A DNA stretch of 22,103 nucleotides from Candidatus Krumholzibacteriia bacterium (lineage in GTDB: Bacteria > Krumholzibacteriota > Krumholzibacteriia > G020349025), in the NCBI GenBank assembly GCA_035649275.1, contig DASRJW010000070.1:1-22103 (forward strand), written 5' to 3'. Positions 1-8,803 of this stretch are shown in pieces. How positions within the stretch are numbered: the stretch's first letter is position 1; each line of letters opens with the position of its first letter. The notes under the pieces are model-generated. The model was not told the origin of the DNA. It searched no databases and was given only the letters and a program-made list of their open reading frames with translations. The position numbers and the translations under genes are program-made.

Positions 1-1
1 G

Positions 2-1636
2 CCGCTGGCTCTCGTCTCCGAACGGAGCCTGCGCCGTCGGCTCAAGGTGCGGCCGCCGTCGGCGGTCGTGGACGCCTGCGATCTTCCCCTCGACGAGGCT
101 GCGGTGGCGCTCGTGGCAGCCCGCGCCACGCGCCTGCGGCATCGCTCGAAGTGGCTCAACGCCGTCAGCGTGGAAGCGACGCCGGCGCAAGGTCGTGCCC
201 TCGCCGGGCTTCCCTGCGTGCGCCGGCTCGATATGGTGCGACGCTACGCGCGCCGCAGTGTGTCGCACCTCGACGCCGAAGCTCGGGCTGGCGCCGGGTC
301 TTCCTCATCCAGCCGCGACCTGCAGGCGCGGCCGCTTCCCGGACCTCACCCGGTTTCGTTGAACTACGGCGGATCGCAAGGTCAGCTCGCGATGCTCGGT
401 GTTCCCACTTTGCACGACCTCGGCATCACCGGACAGGGCGTGCTGATCGGCCACTTCGACAACGGCTACCGGTTGCTCGAGCACGCGTCGCTGGCAAGCC
501 TGCAGGTGGTGGCGGCGCACGATTTCGTCGACGGGGACGACGACCCGGCGCCGCCGCCAGGAGCGCCGACGTCCTTCGGCGCTCACGGCATCATCACTCT
601 CTCGGTGGTCGGGGGCTACGCGCCGGGAGATCTCATCGGCGCCGCCTTCGGCGCCAGCTTCGTTCTCGCCCGCACCGAGGACGACGCCAGCGAGACGCCG
701 GTGGAGGAAGACCATTGGGTGGCGGCGATCGAGTGGGCCGACAGCCTCGGCATCGACGTCGCCTCCACCTCTCTCGGCTATCTCGATTACGACCCGCCGC
801 ATCCGAGCTGGACCTGGGAAGACATGGACGGGAACACCACCGCCATCACCCGCGCCGCGGATCTCGCGGTGGCGCGCGGCATCGTGGTGGTGAACTCGGC
901 GGGCAACGAGGGCGTCGACGTGCACAACACTCTGATCGCCCCCGCCGACGGCGACAACGTCATCGCCGTGGGCGCTCTTGATCCGAACGGCGCCCGCAGC
1001 GGGTTCAGCTCGATAGGTCCGACGACGGACCTCCCGCCGCGCTTCAAGCCCGACGTCATGGCGCAGGGGAGCCAAGTGCGGCGCGCCAGCGCCAGCGATC
1101 CGGCCAGCTATTCCACTGCGAGTGGTACGTCGCTCTCCTGCCCGCTGGTGGCGGGTGTGGCGGCGCTCCTGCTCTCAGCGCGCCAAGCGGCGACACCGCT
1201 GCAGATCCGCGACGCCTTGCGCCTGACCGCGAGCCAGGCCGGCACTCCCGACAACTTTTCCGGCTGGGGGACGGTGAACGCCGTGGCCGCTCTGCACTGG
1301 CTGGATACGACCGACAGCCGCGAGCTGCCGCGCCTCGCGACCTGGTCGCTCGGCCCCAACGTGCCCAACCCCTTCAACCCGTCGACGCGAGTCGCCTATG
1401 AGCTGCCGGTCGCTTCCCTGGTGCGACTCTGGATCTACGACGCCGCCGGACGGCGCGTGCGCACGCTCCTCGACGCGGTGCAACCACCGAGCGCGCACGA
1501 GGTGACCTGGAACGGCACCGACGACGCCGGGAGCTTCGTCGCCGCCGGCATCTACTTCTGTCGTTTCGAAGCCCGCGGCCTCGGGACCGACGCCCCGGCC
1601 TTCACCGGCGTCCGCAAGCTGGTGCTCCTGCCCTAG
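2..1636 (+). CDS. Secreted S8 (subtilisin-like) serine peptidase with FlgD-type C-terminal domain, 5' end outside window
   Basis: This is a subtilase, an endopeptidase probably acting outside the cytoplasm. The frame is open to the left edge, and the residues before the first GTG (position 47) already resemble the inhibitor-like prosegment of the family, so the true start and signal peptide lie upstream of the window. Counting from that GTG, the catalytic triad is Asp138 (in GHFDNG), His180 (in GAHG) and Ser362 (in GTSLSCP), with the oxyanion Asn287 in SAGNEG. From about residue 430 there is a FlgD Ig-like domain beginning PNVPNPFNPST and ending in a basic-hydrophobic VRKLVLLP tail, a layout common in secreted proteins of the Bacteroidota-related phyla. 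The type IX-like export role is inferred. The stop codon overlaps the stop of the convergent M1 peptidase gene. The family assignment is very secure; the substrate is unknown. Confidence 0.95.
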   Translation, partial: PLALVSERSLRRRLKVRPPSAVVDACDLPLDEAAVALVAARATRLRHRSKWLNAVSVEATPAQGRALAGLPCVRRLDMVRRYARRSVSHLDAEARAGAGSSSSSRDLQARPLPGPHPVSLNYGGSQGQLAMLGVPTLHDLGITGQGVLIGHFDNGYRLLEHASLASLQVVAAHDFVDGDDDPAPPPGAPTSFGAHGIITLSVVGGYAPGDLIGAAFGASFVLARTEDDASETPVEEDHWVAAIEWADSLGIDVASTSLGYLDYDPPHPSWTWEDMDGNTTAITRAADLAVARGIVVVNSAGNEGVDVHNTLIAPADGDNVIAVGALDPNGARSGFSSIGPTTDLPPRFKPDVMAQGSQVRRASASDPASYSTASGTSLSCPLVAGVAALLLSARQAATPLQIRDALRLTASQAGTPDNFSGWGTVNAVAALHWLDTTDSRELPRLATWSLGPNVPNPFNPSTRVAYELPVASLVRLWIYDAAGRRVRTLLDAVQPPSAHEVTWNGTDDAGSFVAAGIYFCRFEARGLGTDAPAFTGVRKLVLLP

Positions 1637-4275
1637 CGTGACCCCAGGTTCTGAGTCAGGAAGGCGGCGACGGCGGCGCCTTCGCGCTCGCGCAACCCGA
1701 CGCAGTCCTTCACCTGGTCCGTGACCCGGGCCAGCCCTCTCTGTGTGCCCGGTGCCTGCCGGTCCGGTGCGTTGAAGAACTCCTGGGCCGCGGCGAGGCG
1801 CTCCGCCGAGCAGCCGCCGGCGATAAAGGGCATGAAGCCGAGCATCTCCGGCGTGAGGCGCTTGCTGAGGGCGTCGTAGTTCGTCGTGAACCAGCGGAAG
1901 GTGCGGTCCTGCTGCTCTGGATGCGTCGCCAGTTGGAAAGGGATGTCCAGCACCTCGTTCGGGCGGAGTGGACCGGACAAGCAGTAGTGCAGGGCTTCAT
2001 CCACCAGCTCGGGAGCGCGGAAGCCGCCGAGAGCATCGAGGTACCGGCTCCGCTCGGCAGGCACCTGCGCTGTTTCGAAGCGTTGCCGGTAGGAGTCGAA
2101 GAGGGCCCGATCGCCGCGAATCGCCGCGAGCTCCAGGGCAGCGCCTGCCAGCTGGGGATCGATGGCGTGCGGATCCTGCATGTACCGTTTTGCCATGCCT
2201 TCCATCAGGTGGAGGATCTCCTCGTCCTTCCCTTTGTCACCCAGGTTGCGCAGGAGCTGCGGGCGGAAGAGCGCGACTTCTTCTTCCTCCCCCGCTCGCG
2301 GCTCGGCGCCGAAGCGCTCGAGCGACGGGCCGAGGGTACGGCGGACATAGGCCGCGTAGGCGTCGGCGTTCTCGGGTTGCACGAACGCGGTCTGCACCTT
2401 GTTGAGCCCGGTGAGGAGTGCGTTGATGACCATCGGGCTCGGATCGCCGGCGAAGCCGCCCAGAGCCGAGAGATAGTCGCCTCCGGACACCGCGCCGGCG
2501 TCGAGCAGCGCCGACAGATTGCCGATGAGGCCGACGCGTTCGCGCACGTTCAGCTGCTCCGAGCCGCCGGTCACCAGGGCACGCAGCATCTCCTGCGGCA
2601 CCTCCCAGCGGTAGTAGCCGCGCTGGTCGGCGTTCGGCAGTACCCAGGCGGGAGGCCCGCCGGTATCCAGACTGATGGACTGCGTCGCCTTGTCGAGGAG
2701 CACGGTCTGGGCGTGCACGGCTTTGCCGTCGGAGTAGCGCAGCGTCACCGGAATCTTCCAGTTCTGCGCCGGCAACTCGACGCCATAGTTGGCGAAGCGC
2801 TTCTGACTGAGCCGGATCCGGTTGTCTTTCTCGAGCTCGACACGCACCGAGGGCAGCCCGGGCTGCTCGATGAACGTGGCCATGGCGGCGCTCACGTCGC
2901 TGCCGGAGGCCCGGCCGAGGGCGCGCCAGAAATCCTCCGCCGTGGCGTTGCCGAAACGATGCGCCGCCAAGTGTTGCAGCACCCCGGCGCGGAACTTCTC
3001 CGGGCCGATCCACTGCTCGAACATGGCGAGGACGGCCTTGCCCTTGTTGTACTGGGTGCCGACGTTCTGCAGCAGGTTCTCGGTCGACTCCACCGGCCGC
3101 CGGATGGCCTGTGAAGACGGCCGCGCATCCCCGTTCATGGTTCCGAGCGACTGCTGCAGCTCGGCCACCCCCACGCCGTACTGCGGGAACACCTGCTGCG
3201 TGATCTTGTCACCCATCCAGTCGGCGAAGGACTCGTTGAGCCAGAGGTCGTCCCACCATTGCATGGTCACCATGTCGCCGAACCACATGTGCGCCAGCTC
3301 GTGGGCGGTGACGCGGGCGAGGGTGCGCTTCTGCGACAGGCTCGCGGCCTCCGGATCGACGAGGAGGAGCCTGGCGGCGAAGGTCACCGCGCCCGGGTTC
3401 TCCATCGCGCCCGGCCAGTACTCCGGAATGGCAACGAGGTCGAGCTTCTCGAAGGGATAGGGCTCGCCGAAGTACGCCTCCAGGGCGCGCAGGATGGGAG
3501 GCGTGGTCTCCGCCGCGAGCGCCGCCAGGCGGCTCTGGCCGCGGATGGTGATCACGTTCCCCAGAATGGACATGCCCGGAATGGGCGTCTTCTCCAGCGG
3601 CCCCGCCGCGATGGCGAGCAAGTAAGACGGCAGCGGCTTGGTGCGCTTGAAGACGAGCTTGCGCCAGCCGTTCGTGACGCTCTCGCTTGCCACCGGTGTG
3701 TTCGTCACCGCCGTGTGCGCCTCGGGCACCTCGAGGGTGAGCTGCCATTCGAGCTTGAATCCCGGCTCGTCCCAGCAGGGGATGGATTCCCGGGCATCGT
3801 CGGCCTCGAACTGGGTGAAGAGGTAACCCTGGCCGTCCTGCTCCATGCGGTAGAGGCCAACGGCTTTGGTGCCGAATTCGTTCGTGAAGTCGATCTGCAG
3901 CTTGTAGTCGCCGGGCGCGAGAGGCTGGGCGGCGCGCACCTCCACCATGGCGTTGTCGATGCTCTGGTGCTCCACCGCGACGGGCCCGCCCTTGCCGGCG
4001 AGCGTGAGCTTCGTGATCGGGATCTCTTCGGCATGGAAGCGGAAGCTCTGCGTCGCCGTCCGTACCCGCAGCTCCACCGTGGTGCTGCCGGTGTATTCGG
4101 TGGTCCCGGCGTCGAGGCGCAGCGTCACGGACTGGAAAGTGGGGACGACCTGGGTGTCGAGACGCGCTCCGGCGCCCTGGGTGGGAGAAGCAAGCGCGAG
4201 GGCGACGGCGCAAGCGGCGAGCGCGACGGAGCGCTGGGCGGAACGCCTAGGAACAGCGCGGCGATGCGAAGTCAC
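1633..4275 (-). CDS. Secreted M1 family zinc aminopeptidase
   Basis: An M1 (gluzincin) aminopeptidase that removes N-terminal residues from peptides. With the GTG start at 4275 the protein has 880 residues. That start is chosen because GGGGAGG lies five bases upstream; a longer frame beginning at 4305 has no such site. Residues 1-36 form a signal peptide with an arginine-rich n-region and an Ala/Leu core, so the enzyme is probably periplasmic or exported. The exopeptidase motif GAMEN is at 289-293, the zinc site HELAH at 325-329 with the third ligand Glu348 in NESFA, and the catalytic Tyr409 lies in QYNKGK. The C-terminal half is a helical ERAP1-C-like domain, giving the full family length. 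It is the last gene of a minus-strand series, 117 bases after the small membrane-protein gene, and may have its own promoter. It may finish the breakdown of peptides taken up from outside, which is inference. Confidence 0.96.
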   Translation of the reverse strand: MTSHRRAVPRRSAQRSVALAACAVALALASPTQGAGARLDTQVVPTFQSVTLRLDAGTTEYTGSTTVELRVRTATQSFRFHAEEIPITKLTLAGKGGPVAVEHQSIDNAMVEVRAAQPLAPGDYKLQIDFTNEFGTKAVGLYRMEQDGQGYLFTQFEADDARESIPCWDEPGFKLEWQLTLEVPEAHTAVTNTPVASESVTNGWRKLVFKRTKPLPSYLLAIAAGPLEKTPIPGMSILGNVITIRGQSRLAALAAETTPPILRALEAYFGEPYPFEKLDLVAIPEYWPGAMENPGAVTFAARLLLVDPEAASLSQKRTLARVTAHELAHMWFGDMVTMQWWDDLWLNESFADWMGDKITQQVFPQYGVGVAELQQSLGTMNGDARPSSQAIRRPVESTENLLQNVGTQYNKGKAVLAMFEQWIGPEKFRAGVLQHLAAHRFGNATAEDFWRALGRASGSDVSAAMATFIEQPGLPSVRVELEKDNRIRLSQKRFANYGVELPAQNWKIPVTLRYSDGKAVHAQTVLLDKATQSISLDTGGPPAWVLPNADQRGYYRWEVPQEMLRALVTGGSEQLNVRERVGLIGNLSALLDAGAVSGGDYLSALGGFAGDPSPMVINALLTGLNKVQTAFVQPENADAYAAYVRRTLGPSLERFGAEPRAGEEEEVALFRPQLLRNLGDKGKDEEILHLMEGMAKRYMQDPHAIDPQLAGAALELAAIRGDRALFDSYRQRFETAQVPAERSRYLDALGGFRAPELVDEALHYCLSGPLRPNEVLDIPFQLATHPEQQDRTFRWFTTNYDALSKRLTPEMLGFMPFIAGGCSAERLAAAQEFFNAPDRQAPGTQRGLARVTDQVKDCVGLREREGAAVAAFLTQNLGSR

Positions 4276-4392
4276 GAGGACCTCCCCACGGGGCGACGGT
4301 GGCACGGGAATCCGGGCGAAGACACTTCAGGTTAGCAGCCGCGGGCGCCCTCGGGCAAGCGACAGTCCGGAAGCGTGTGGTTCCGTGCTCTG

Positions 4393-4848
4393 CTAGGCGC
4401 GGATCGTCCGACTCCGTAGCGATAGCACCAAGCCGACGATCATCAGAGCGAACAATCCGAAGTTCACGTACGGCCCCGGCGGCGTTCCCGTACGGACCAG
4501 AGGGACGAACTGAAAAATCAGCTGGCTGGCGAGATAGTTCAGGAGGAGCACCACGAAGAGCAGGGGGACCGCGCTCCGATACCGCACCAACACGATCACG
4601 CAGAGCAGACCGAGCGTCAGTCGCCAGAGCGACCCTTGCGCGAAGAGAGCCACGATCTGCTGCGCTGCCTCGGGCGTGTAGGTGTCGACAGGGATCCCGT
4701 CAGCGCCCTTGGCTGTACTGTATCCGTTGAAGATGACGCTTAGACTCTGCGCGATCCTCAGGCCCACGACCAGCCCGAAGAGCCAGAGCCCGGCCTTGGT
4801 ACCTCGATACGTGTTGTCGATGGAATGAGGGAGAAGCTTCTCGAACAT
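4393..4848 (-). CDS. Small four-helix membrane protein of unknown function
   Basis: I do not recognise this 151-residue protein. It shows about four hydrophobic membrane segments, near residues 19-42, 73-90, 93-117 and 126-145. The loop between the first two holds a Gly/Asp/Thr-rich stretch (GYSTAKGADG) and another loop holds GTPPGPY. The C-terminus is basic (LRSRTIRA), which suggests a cytoplasmic end. The ATG start at 4848 is preceded by AAAGGGAGCA at a good distance. The gene stands 83 bases after the osmC-like gene and 117 bases before the M1 peptidase gene on the same strand. Its third codon positions look somewhat less GC-rich than those of neighbouring genes, judged by eye only. Small four-helix integral membrane proteins of many families could look like this, so no function is offered. 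Confidence 0.8.
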   Translation of the reverse strand: MFEKLLPHSIDNTYRGTKAGLWLFGLVVGLRIAQSLSVIFNGYSTAKGADGIPVDTYTPEAAQQIVALFAQGSLWRLTLGLLCVIVLVRYRSAVPLLFVVLLLNYLASQLIFQFVPLVRTGTPPGPYVNFGLFALMIVGLVLSLRSRTIRA

Positions 4849-4931
4849 GTCTGCTCCCTTTCATGACGACAAGGTAAAAGCACAATGAATCTAGGCGAGG
4901 CATGGCCTGGCGTGGCTCGAGTCGTCCCGCC

Positions 4932-5354
4932 TCACAGCGAATCGTCGCGGAGGACCTCGACGGTGCCCGTGAGGGTGCGATGCACCGGGCAGCGCGCGGC
5001 GATTTCTTGCAGACGCGCCACCTGCTCATCGGTGAGCGGGCCCTCGATCTCCACCTTGCGGCGGATGACGTCGAGCATGCCGTCCTCGTGCTCGCAGTCC
5101 TCGCAGTCCTTGGCGTGGATCTTGTCGTGGGTGAGGACGACGCGCACGTCCTCCAGGGGCCAGCCCTTGTGGCGGGCGTAGATCCTGAGCGTCATGCCGA
5201 TGCAGCCACCGAGGGCGGCGAGGAGGAGTTCGTACGGGTTCATGCCCTGCCCGCCGCCGCCGGCTTCCACGGGCTCGTCGAGGACGATGGAGTGCCCGTT
5301 CACCGTGGCTTCGTGCTGCAAGTTGTCGAGGTGGAACACTTCGACCCGTGTCAT
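4932..5354 (-). CDS. OsmC/Ohr-family peroxide-reducing protein
   Basis: A member of the OsmC superfamily, whose characterised members are cytoplasmic thiol peroxidases that reduce organic hydroperoxides using two cysteines. Counted from ATG 5354 (140 residues) the two expected cysteines are Cys51 in GGCIGM and Cys122 in CPVHRTL. The N-terminal part contains the usual GMNPYELLLAALGG helix entry. An additional pair, Cys84 and Cys87 in KDCEDCEHEDG, is typical of one subfamily of uncharacterised OsmC-like proteins. Two starts are possible. The ATG at 5354 has CCGGAG five bases upstream. A GTG at 5360 overlaps the lon stop codon as GTGA. Either way the gene is translationally coupled to lon. A role in stress protection alongside Lon fits the arrangement but is inferred. 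True substrate unknown. Confidence 0.93.
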   Translation of the reverse strand: MTRVEVFHLDNLQHEATVNGHSIVLDEPVEAGGGGQGMNPYELLLAALGGCIGMTLRIYARHKGWPLEDVRVVLTHDKIHAKDCEDCEHEDGMLDVIRRKVEIEGPLTDEQVARLQEIAARCPVHRTLTGTVEVLRDDSL

Positions 5355-5356
5355 GC

Positions 5357-7840
5357 TCACTCCGGCGGGCTGGCGGCAGCGGCGGGGCGAGGCCGGGTCG
5401 ACGGCGAGCGCGTCGAGGCGGTGGTCGGTGTGAGGCTCGGCAGGCTAGCGGCCAGCAGCTCGGTGATGCGCTCCACGAAGGTGAACTGCATCTCCTGCCG
5501 CACGTGCGGCGGCAGGTCGCGCAGGTCCTTCTCGTTCTCCCGCGGCAGGACGACGCGGCGGATGCCGGCGCGACGCGCCGCCAGCACCTTTTCCTTGATG
5601 CCGCCGATGGGGAGCACGAGACCAGCGAGCGTGATCTCCCCGGTCATGGCGGTGTCGCTGCGCGCTGGCTTCCCGGAGTAAAGCGACGCCAGGGCCGTGA
5701 CGATCGCCACGCCCGCCGAGGGGCCATCCTTGGGAATGGCACCGGCGGGCACGTGGATGTGCACGCCGCTCTCCTTCAAGATCTTGCGGTCGAAGCCGAG
5801 CTCGTCCGCATGGGCCCAGACCCAGCTCTGCGCCGCCTTGGCCGATTCCTTCATGACCTCGCCCAGGTGTCCGGTCAGGGTGAGGCCGTTCGCATCGGGC
5901 AGCAGGCTCGACTCGATGTAAAGTACCTCGCCGCCCGTTTCGGTCCAGGCGAGACCGGTAGCCACTCCGGGGGGCGATTCGCGCCGCATCTTCTCGATGG
6001 AGAAGATCTCGGGCCCGAGCATGTCGGGCAAGTCCTGGGGCTCGACGCGCACCGGCTCGATCTTGCCCTCGGCGAAGTGCAGCGCCGCCTTGCGTGCCAC
6101 GCGGCCGATCGTGCGCTCCAGCTGCCGCACCCCCGCCTCGCGGGTATAGCGCGAAATGATGGTCTGCAGCGTGGCGGGAGAAATCACCAGCTTCTCGTCG
6201 TTCAGCCCTGCTTCGCGCAGTTGGCGCGGGATCAGGTAGCGCTTGGCGATCTCGGTCTTCTCCTCCTCGCTGTACCCCGGCAGCCGCAGCACCTCCATGC
6301 GGTCGAGGAGAGGCCGCGGGATCGTGTCCAGCGTGTTCGCCGTGGTGATGAAGAACACCTTCGAGAGGTCGAAGGCGAGATCGAGATAGTTGTCCCGGAA
6401 GGATTTGTTTTGTTCCGGGTCGAGAACCTCGAGCAGCGCCGCTGCCGGGTCGCCGCGGAAGTCGCGGCCCAGCTTGTCCACCTCGTCGAGCATGAGCAGG
6501 GGATTCTTCACCCCGGCACGCCGGATGGCCTGGAGGATGCGGCCCGGCATGGCGCCGATGTAGGTGCGCCGGTGGCCGCGGAGCTCCGCCTCGTCATGCA
6601 TGCCGCCCAGGCTCATGCGCTCGAACTTGCGACCCATGGAGCGCGCGATCGACTGCCCCAGCGAGGTCTTGCCCACGCCGGGAGGCCCGACGAAGCAGAG
6701 GATCGGCGCCTTCGCTTCGGGATTGAGCTTGAGCACCCCCAGCTGCTCCAGGATGCGCTCCTTGACCTCCTTGAGATCGTAGTGGTCTTCGTCCAGGACC
6801 TGGCGCGAGTGCGGGATGTCGATCCGGTCCTCGGTGGTGCGCGTCCAAGGCAGCTCGAGCACGAGCTCCACGTAGGAGCGGATGACGTGGTGCTCTGGCG
6901 AAACCGAAGGCACCTTCTCCAGGCGCTTCAGCTCCTTGTCGATCTCCTTGCGCACCTCCTCCGGCACCTGGGCTTCCTCGAGACGCTGCCGCAGCATCTC
7001 GACCTCGGTGCTCTCGGGATCCTCGCCGAGCTCCTGCTGGATGGCCCGCAGCTGCTGGCGCAGCAGGTACTCGCGCTGCTGGCGCGACATCTCGGACTGC
7101 GCTTCACTGGCGATCTTGTTGCGCAGCTCGAGCACCTGCACCTCGTGGCGCAGGTAGGCGTACATGAGACGGAGCGCGTCGGAGCAGCTGGTGGCCTCCA
7201 GCAGAGACTGCTCCTTCTCCAGCTCCAGGGTGATGATCGACCCGAGCAAATAGACGAGCCGCATGGGCTCGTCGCTTTCGCTCAGCATCTTCTCGAACTC
7301 GCTGGTGAGCTGCGGCCTGGAGAGCTCGTTGGCCCGGGTGGCGAGTTCGTAAACCTCGCGGCGCAGCGCCTCGATCTCGACGCTCTTCTCCTCGGGCACC
7401 GGCGCCGGGCGCACCCGGGCCTGCAGGAGATCGCCTACCCGCTCGAGCTTGATGAGCACCACCCTCTCCACGCCTTGCACGATGACCTGCAGGGCCTCGT
7501 CGTGCGGGCGTGGCAGCTTCTTGATGATGGAGCGCGTGCCGATGGTGAAGAGGTCTTCTTGCTTGGGCTCGTCGATGGTGGCATCGCGCTGGGTGATGAC
7601 CAGGATCTCCTTCTCCTCCGTGCCCACCGCGGCCTCCACCGCGGCCACCGACATCGGCCGGCCGACGGAGAGGGGCATGATGATGGAGGGGAAGACCACG
7701 GTGTTCTTGATCGGGAGCACCGGCAGGGTGAGTACGTTCTCGCGCGCTGCAGGGGGCGCTTCGGCGGCCGCCTCGCTCCGCGGCGCGCGGCGGGAACCGC
7801 TGGATCGGCTGCGTTCCTTCGTGCTTTTGTCCTCGGGCAT
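5357..7840 (-). CDS. lon: ATP-dependent protease Lon
   Basis: Lon is the cytoplasmic hexameric AAA+ protease that degrades misfolded and selected regulatory proteins. The start at ATG 7840 has a near-perfect AAGGAGGG site seven bases upstream and gives 827 residues, usual for the bacterial LonA family; the frame remains open upstream to 8158 but that extension is low-complexity. Order of parts: a charged, disordered first 34 residues, the Lon N-terminal substrate domain from about 35 to 235, a long coiled-coil to about 310, Walker A GPPGVGKT at 385-392, Walker [10 protein letters not shown] at 448-456, and the protease domain with catalytic Ser708 in PKDGPSAG and Lys751 in GGIKEK. The last about 25 residues are a Ser/Thr/Pro/Ala-rich tail that looks unstructured. 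The stop is followed directly by the osmC-like gene (TGA-GC-ATG). A promoter at 7956-7984 leaves a leader of about 110 bases. Confidence 0.98.
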   Translation of the reverse strand: MPEDKSTKERSRSSGSRRAPRSEAAAEAPPAARENVLTLPVLPIKNTVVFPSIIMPLSVGRPMSVAAVEAAVGTEEKEILVITQRDATIDEPKQEDLFTIGTRSIIKKLPRPHDEALQVIVQGVERVVLIKLERVGDLLQARVRPAPVPEEKSVEIEALRREVYELATRANELSRPQLTSEFEKMLSESDEPMRLVYLLGSIITLELEKEQSLLEATSCSDALRLMYAYLRHEVQVLELRNKIASEAQSEMSRQQREYLLRQQLRAIQQELGEDPESTEVEMLRQRLEEAQVPEEVRKEIDKELKRLEKVPSVSPEHHVIRSYVELVLELPWTRTTEDRIDIPHSRQVLDEDHYDLKEVKERILEQLGVLKLNPEAKAPILCFVGPPGVGKTSLGQSIARSMGRKFERMSLGGMHDEAELRGHRRTYIGAMPGRILQAIRRAGVKNPLLMLDEVDKLGRDFRGDPAAALLEVLDPEQNKSFRDNYLDLAFDLSKVFFITTANTLDTIPRPLLDRMEVLRLPGYSEEEKTEIAKRYLIPRQLREAGLNDEKLVISPATLQTIISRYTREAGVRQLERTIGRVARKAALHFAEGKIEPVRVEPQDLPDMLGPEIFSIEKMRRESPPGVATGLAWTETGGEVLYIESSLLPDANGLTLTGHLGEVMKESAKAAQSWVWAHADELGFDRKILKESGVHIHVPAGAIPKDGPSAGVAIVTALASLYSGKPARSDTAMTGEITLAGLVLPIGGIKEKVLAARRAGIRRVVLPRENEKDLRDLPPHVRQEMQFTFVERITELLAASLPSLTPTTASTRSPSTRPRPAAAASPPE

Positions 7841-7955
7841 ATGTCCCTCCTTGGCACCCGTCGGACGGCGGGAGGCGCGGCGGCTTGCCGGAGCACTGCC
7901 AGGCGACGAGTGGGATGCGTCGGGGAGGATCTGCGGGCGCTCCTCCGCTCCACCA

Positions 7956-7984
7956 GGTATAAGCTGCTCCCCGTCGCCGGTCAA
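7956..7984 (-). promoter_or_regulatory. Sigma-70-type promoter for lon-osmC
   Basis: Read on the minus strand there is a TTGACC -35 element (7984-7979), a 17-base spacer and a TATACC -10 element (7961-7956). This is the canonical geometry, with five of six and four of six matches to the sigma-70 consensus. Transcription would begin near 7949, leaving about 110 bases before the lon start. I saw no CIRCE inverted repeat in that leader, so heat-shock control by HrcA is not supported by the sequence. The rest of the 307-base gap between lon and the flavin reductase gene is low-complexity GC-rich sequence plus the tandem repeats at 8045-8144. Confidence 0.65.
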
Positions 7985-8044
7985 TGGAGCCGGCCCGTGG
8001 ACCTGGAGCGCACCAGCGTGGGAGCATGGGCGAGCTGGCTGGCT

Positions 8045-8144
8045 GCCGTGACCAGAGGCGCCCCGGGGCTGCGGAGAGTGCCCTGACCACGGGCGCGCTG
8101 GCCACGGAGGGTGCCGTGACCACGGGCGCGCCGGCCACGGAGGT
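8045..8144 (+). repeat. Imperfect tandem repeat, three copies of 32-35 bp, carrying the reductase initiation region
   Basis: Three adjacent copies lie at 8045-8079 (35 bp), 8080-8112 (33 bp) and 8113-8144 (32 bp), and the first 12 bases of a fourth run into the flavin reductase gene. Copies two and three are almost identical; the first has diverged. Each copy begins GCC-NTG-ACC and ends in a purine block (GGAGAGT, GGAGGGT, GGAGGT) that sits just before the next GCC-NTG. The last purine block and the ATG at 8148 are the presumed ribosome binding site and start of the reductase. The earlier copies carry CTG and GTG at the equivalent place. The unit lengths are not all multiples of three, so the copies are not in one reading frame. 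Confidence 0.85.
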
Positions 8145-8147
8145 GCC

Positions 8148-8783
8148 ATGACCACCATCGAAATCGGCGCGGATCCGCGACAGTGGCGGGAGCTTTACCA
8201 TCTCTTCATCGGCTTCGTGAACCCGCGGCCCATCGCCCTCGTTTCCAGCCTTTCTGCCGCGGGCGCCACCAACCTGGCTCCCTTCAGCTTCTACAACATG
8301 GTCTCGTCACAGCCGCCTGTGGTGATCTTCGGTCCCGCCCTCCGCAGGGACGGGAGCCCCAAGGACACCCTCCGGAACATCGAAGCGACGGGAGAATTCG
8401 TCATTGCCACGGTCATTGAAGCCATCGTGCGCCAGGTAGTGGCCTGCGCCGCCGACGTCCCGGCTTCGACCAGCGAGTTCGACTGGAGCGGCCTGACGCC
8501 GGTTCCGGCGACGCGGGTCAAGCCGCCGCTGGTAGGGGAATCCCCGGTGAACCTGGAGTGCACGCTCCGGCAAGTGCTCCGCTTCGGCACCGGCCCGGGA
8601 GGCGGGAACGCCGTGCTCGGGGACGTGCGCGTCGTGCACGTCGCGCCGGAGATCCTCGACGCCCGCGGGCGGGTGGATCCGACGCGCCTCCGCACCGTGG
8701 GCCGCCTGGGGGGCAAATGGTATTGCACCGTGCAGCAGCCCTACGAGCTCGAGATCCCCGGGCCGGGCGGGGAGACGCACTGA
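8148..8783 (+). CDS. Flavin reductase family (FMN-binding split barrel) protein
   Basis: A 211-residue protein of the flavin-reductase-like/DIM6-NTAB group, which bind FMN in a split-barrel fold and either reduce free flavin with NAD(P)H or act as small flavoenzymes. The family core is visible: NPRPIALVSS at residues 25-34, TNLAPFSFYNMVSSQPPVV at 41-59, and the KDTLRNIEATGEFVIAT stretch at 72-88 that contacts FMN in relatives. The C-terminal part (VHVAPEILDARGRVDP, then LGGKWYCTV) is also typical and suggests the full length. The ATG at 8148 has GGAGG five bases upstream, contributed by the last copy of a tandem repeat. The gene is divergent from lon and convergent with the sulfatase gene, 20 bases between stops. 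No partner oxygenase is encoded nearby, so its substrate is not predictable. Confidence 0.92.
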   Translation: MTTIEIGADPRQWRELYHLFIGFVNPRPIALVSSLSAAGATNLAPFSFYNMVSSQPPVVIFGPALRRDGSPKDTLRNIEATGEFVIATVIEAIVRQVVACAADVPASTSEFDWSGLTPVPATRVKPPLVGESPVNLECTLRQVLRFGTGPGGGNAVLGDVRVVHVAPEILDARGRVDPTRLRTVGRLGGKWYCTVQQPYELEIPGPGGETH

Positions 8784-8803
8784 AATGCCCGGTCAGCGCC
8801 GCG

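Noticed and set aside
1921-3114. A 397-codon + strand open frame inside the M1 aminopeptidase gene.
   Set aside because: It is a complementary shadow of the strongly supported M1 peptidase, without recognisable motifs or a convincing ribosome site.
4276-4392. TTGCCC and TAACCT with an 18-base spacer upstream of the M1 peptidase gene (minus strand).
   Set aside because: Matches are too weak (about four and three of six) to list as a promoter, although a promoter in this 117-base gap is plausible.
5348-8086. A 912-codon open frame on the + strand covering lon.
   Set aside because: It is antisense to a complete Lon with all catalytic motifs. Its translation is rich in His, Arg, Leu and Asp in the pattern expected from reversed GC-rich codons, and it matches no family I know.
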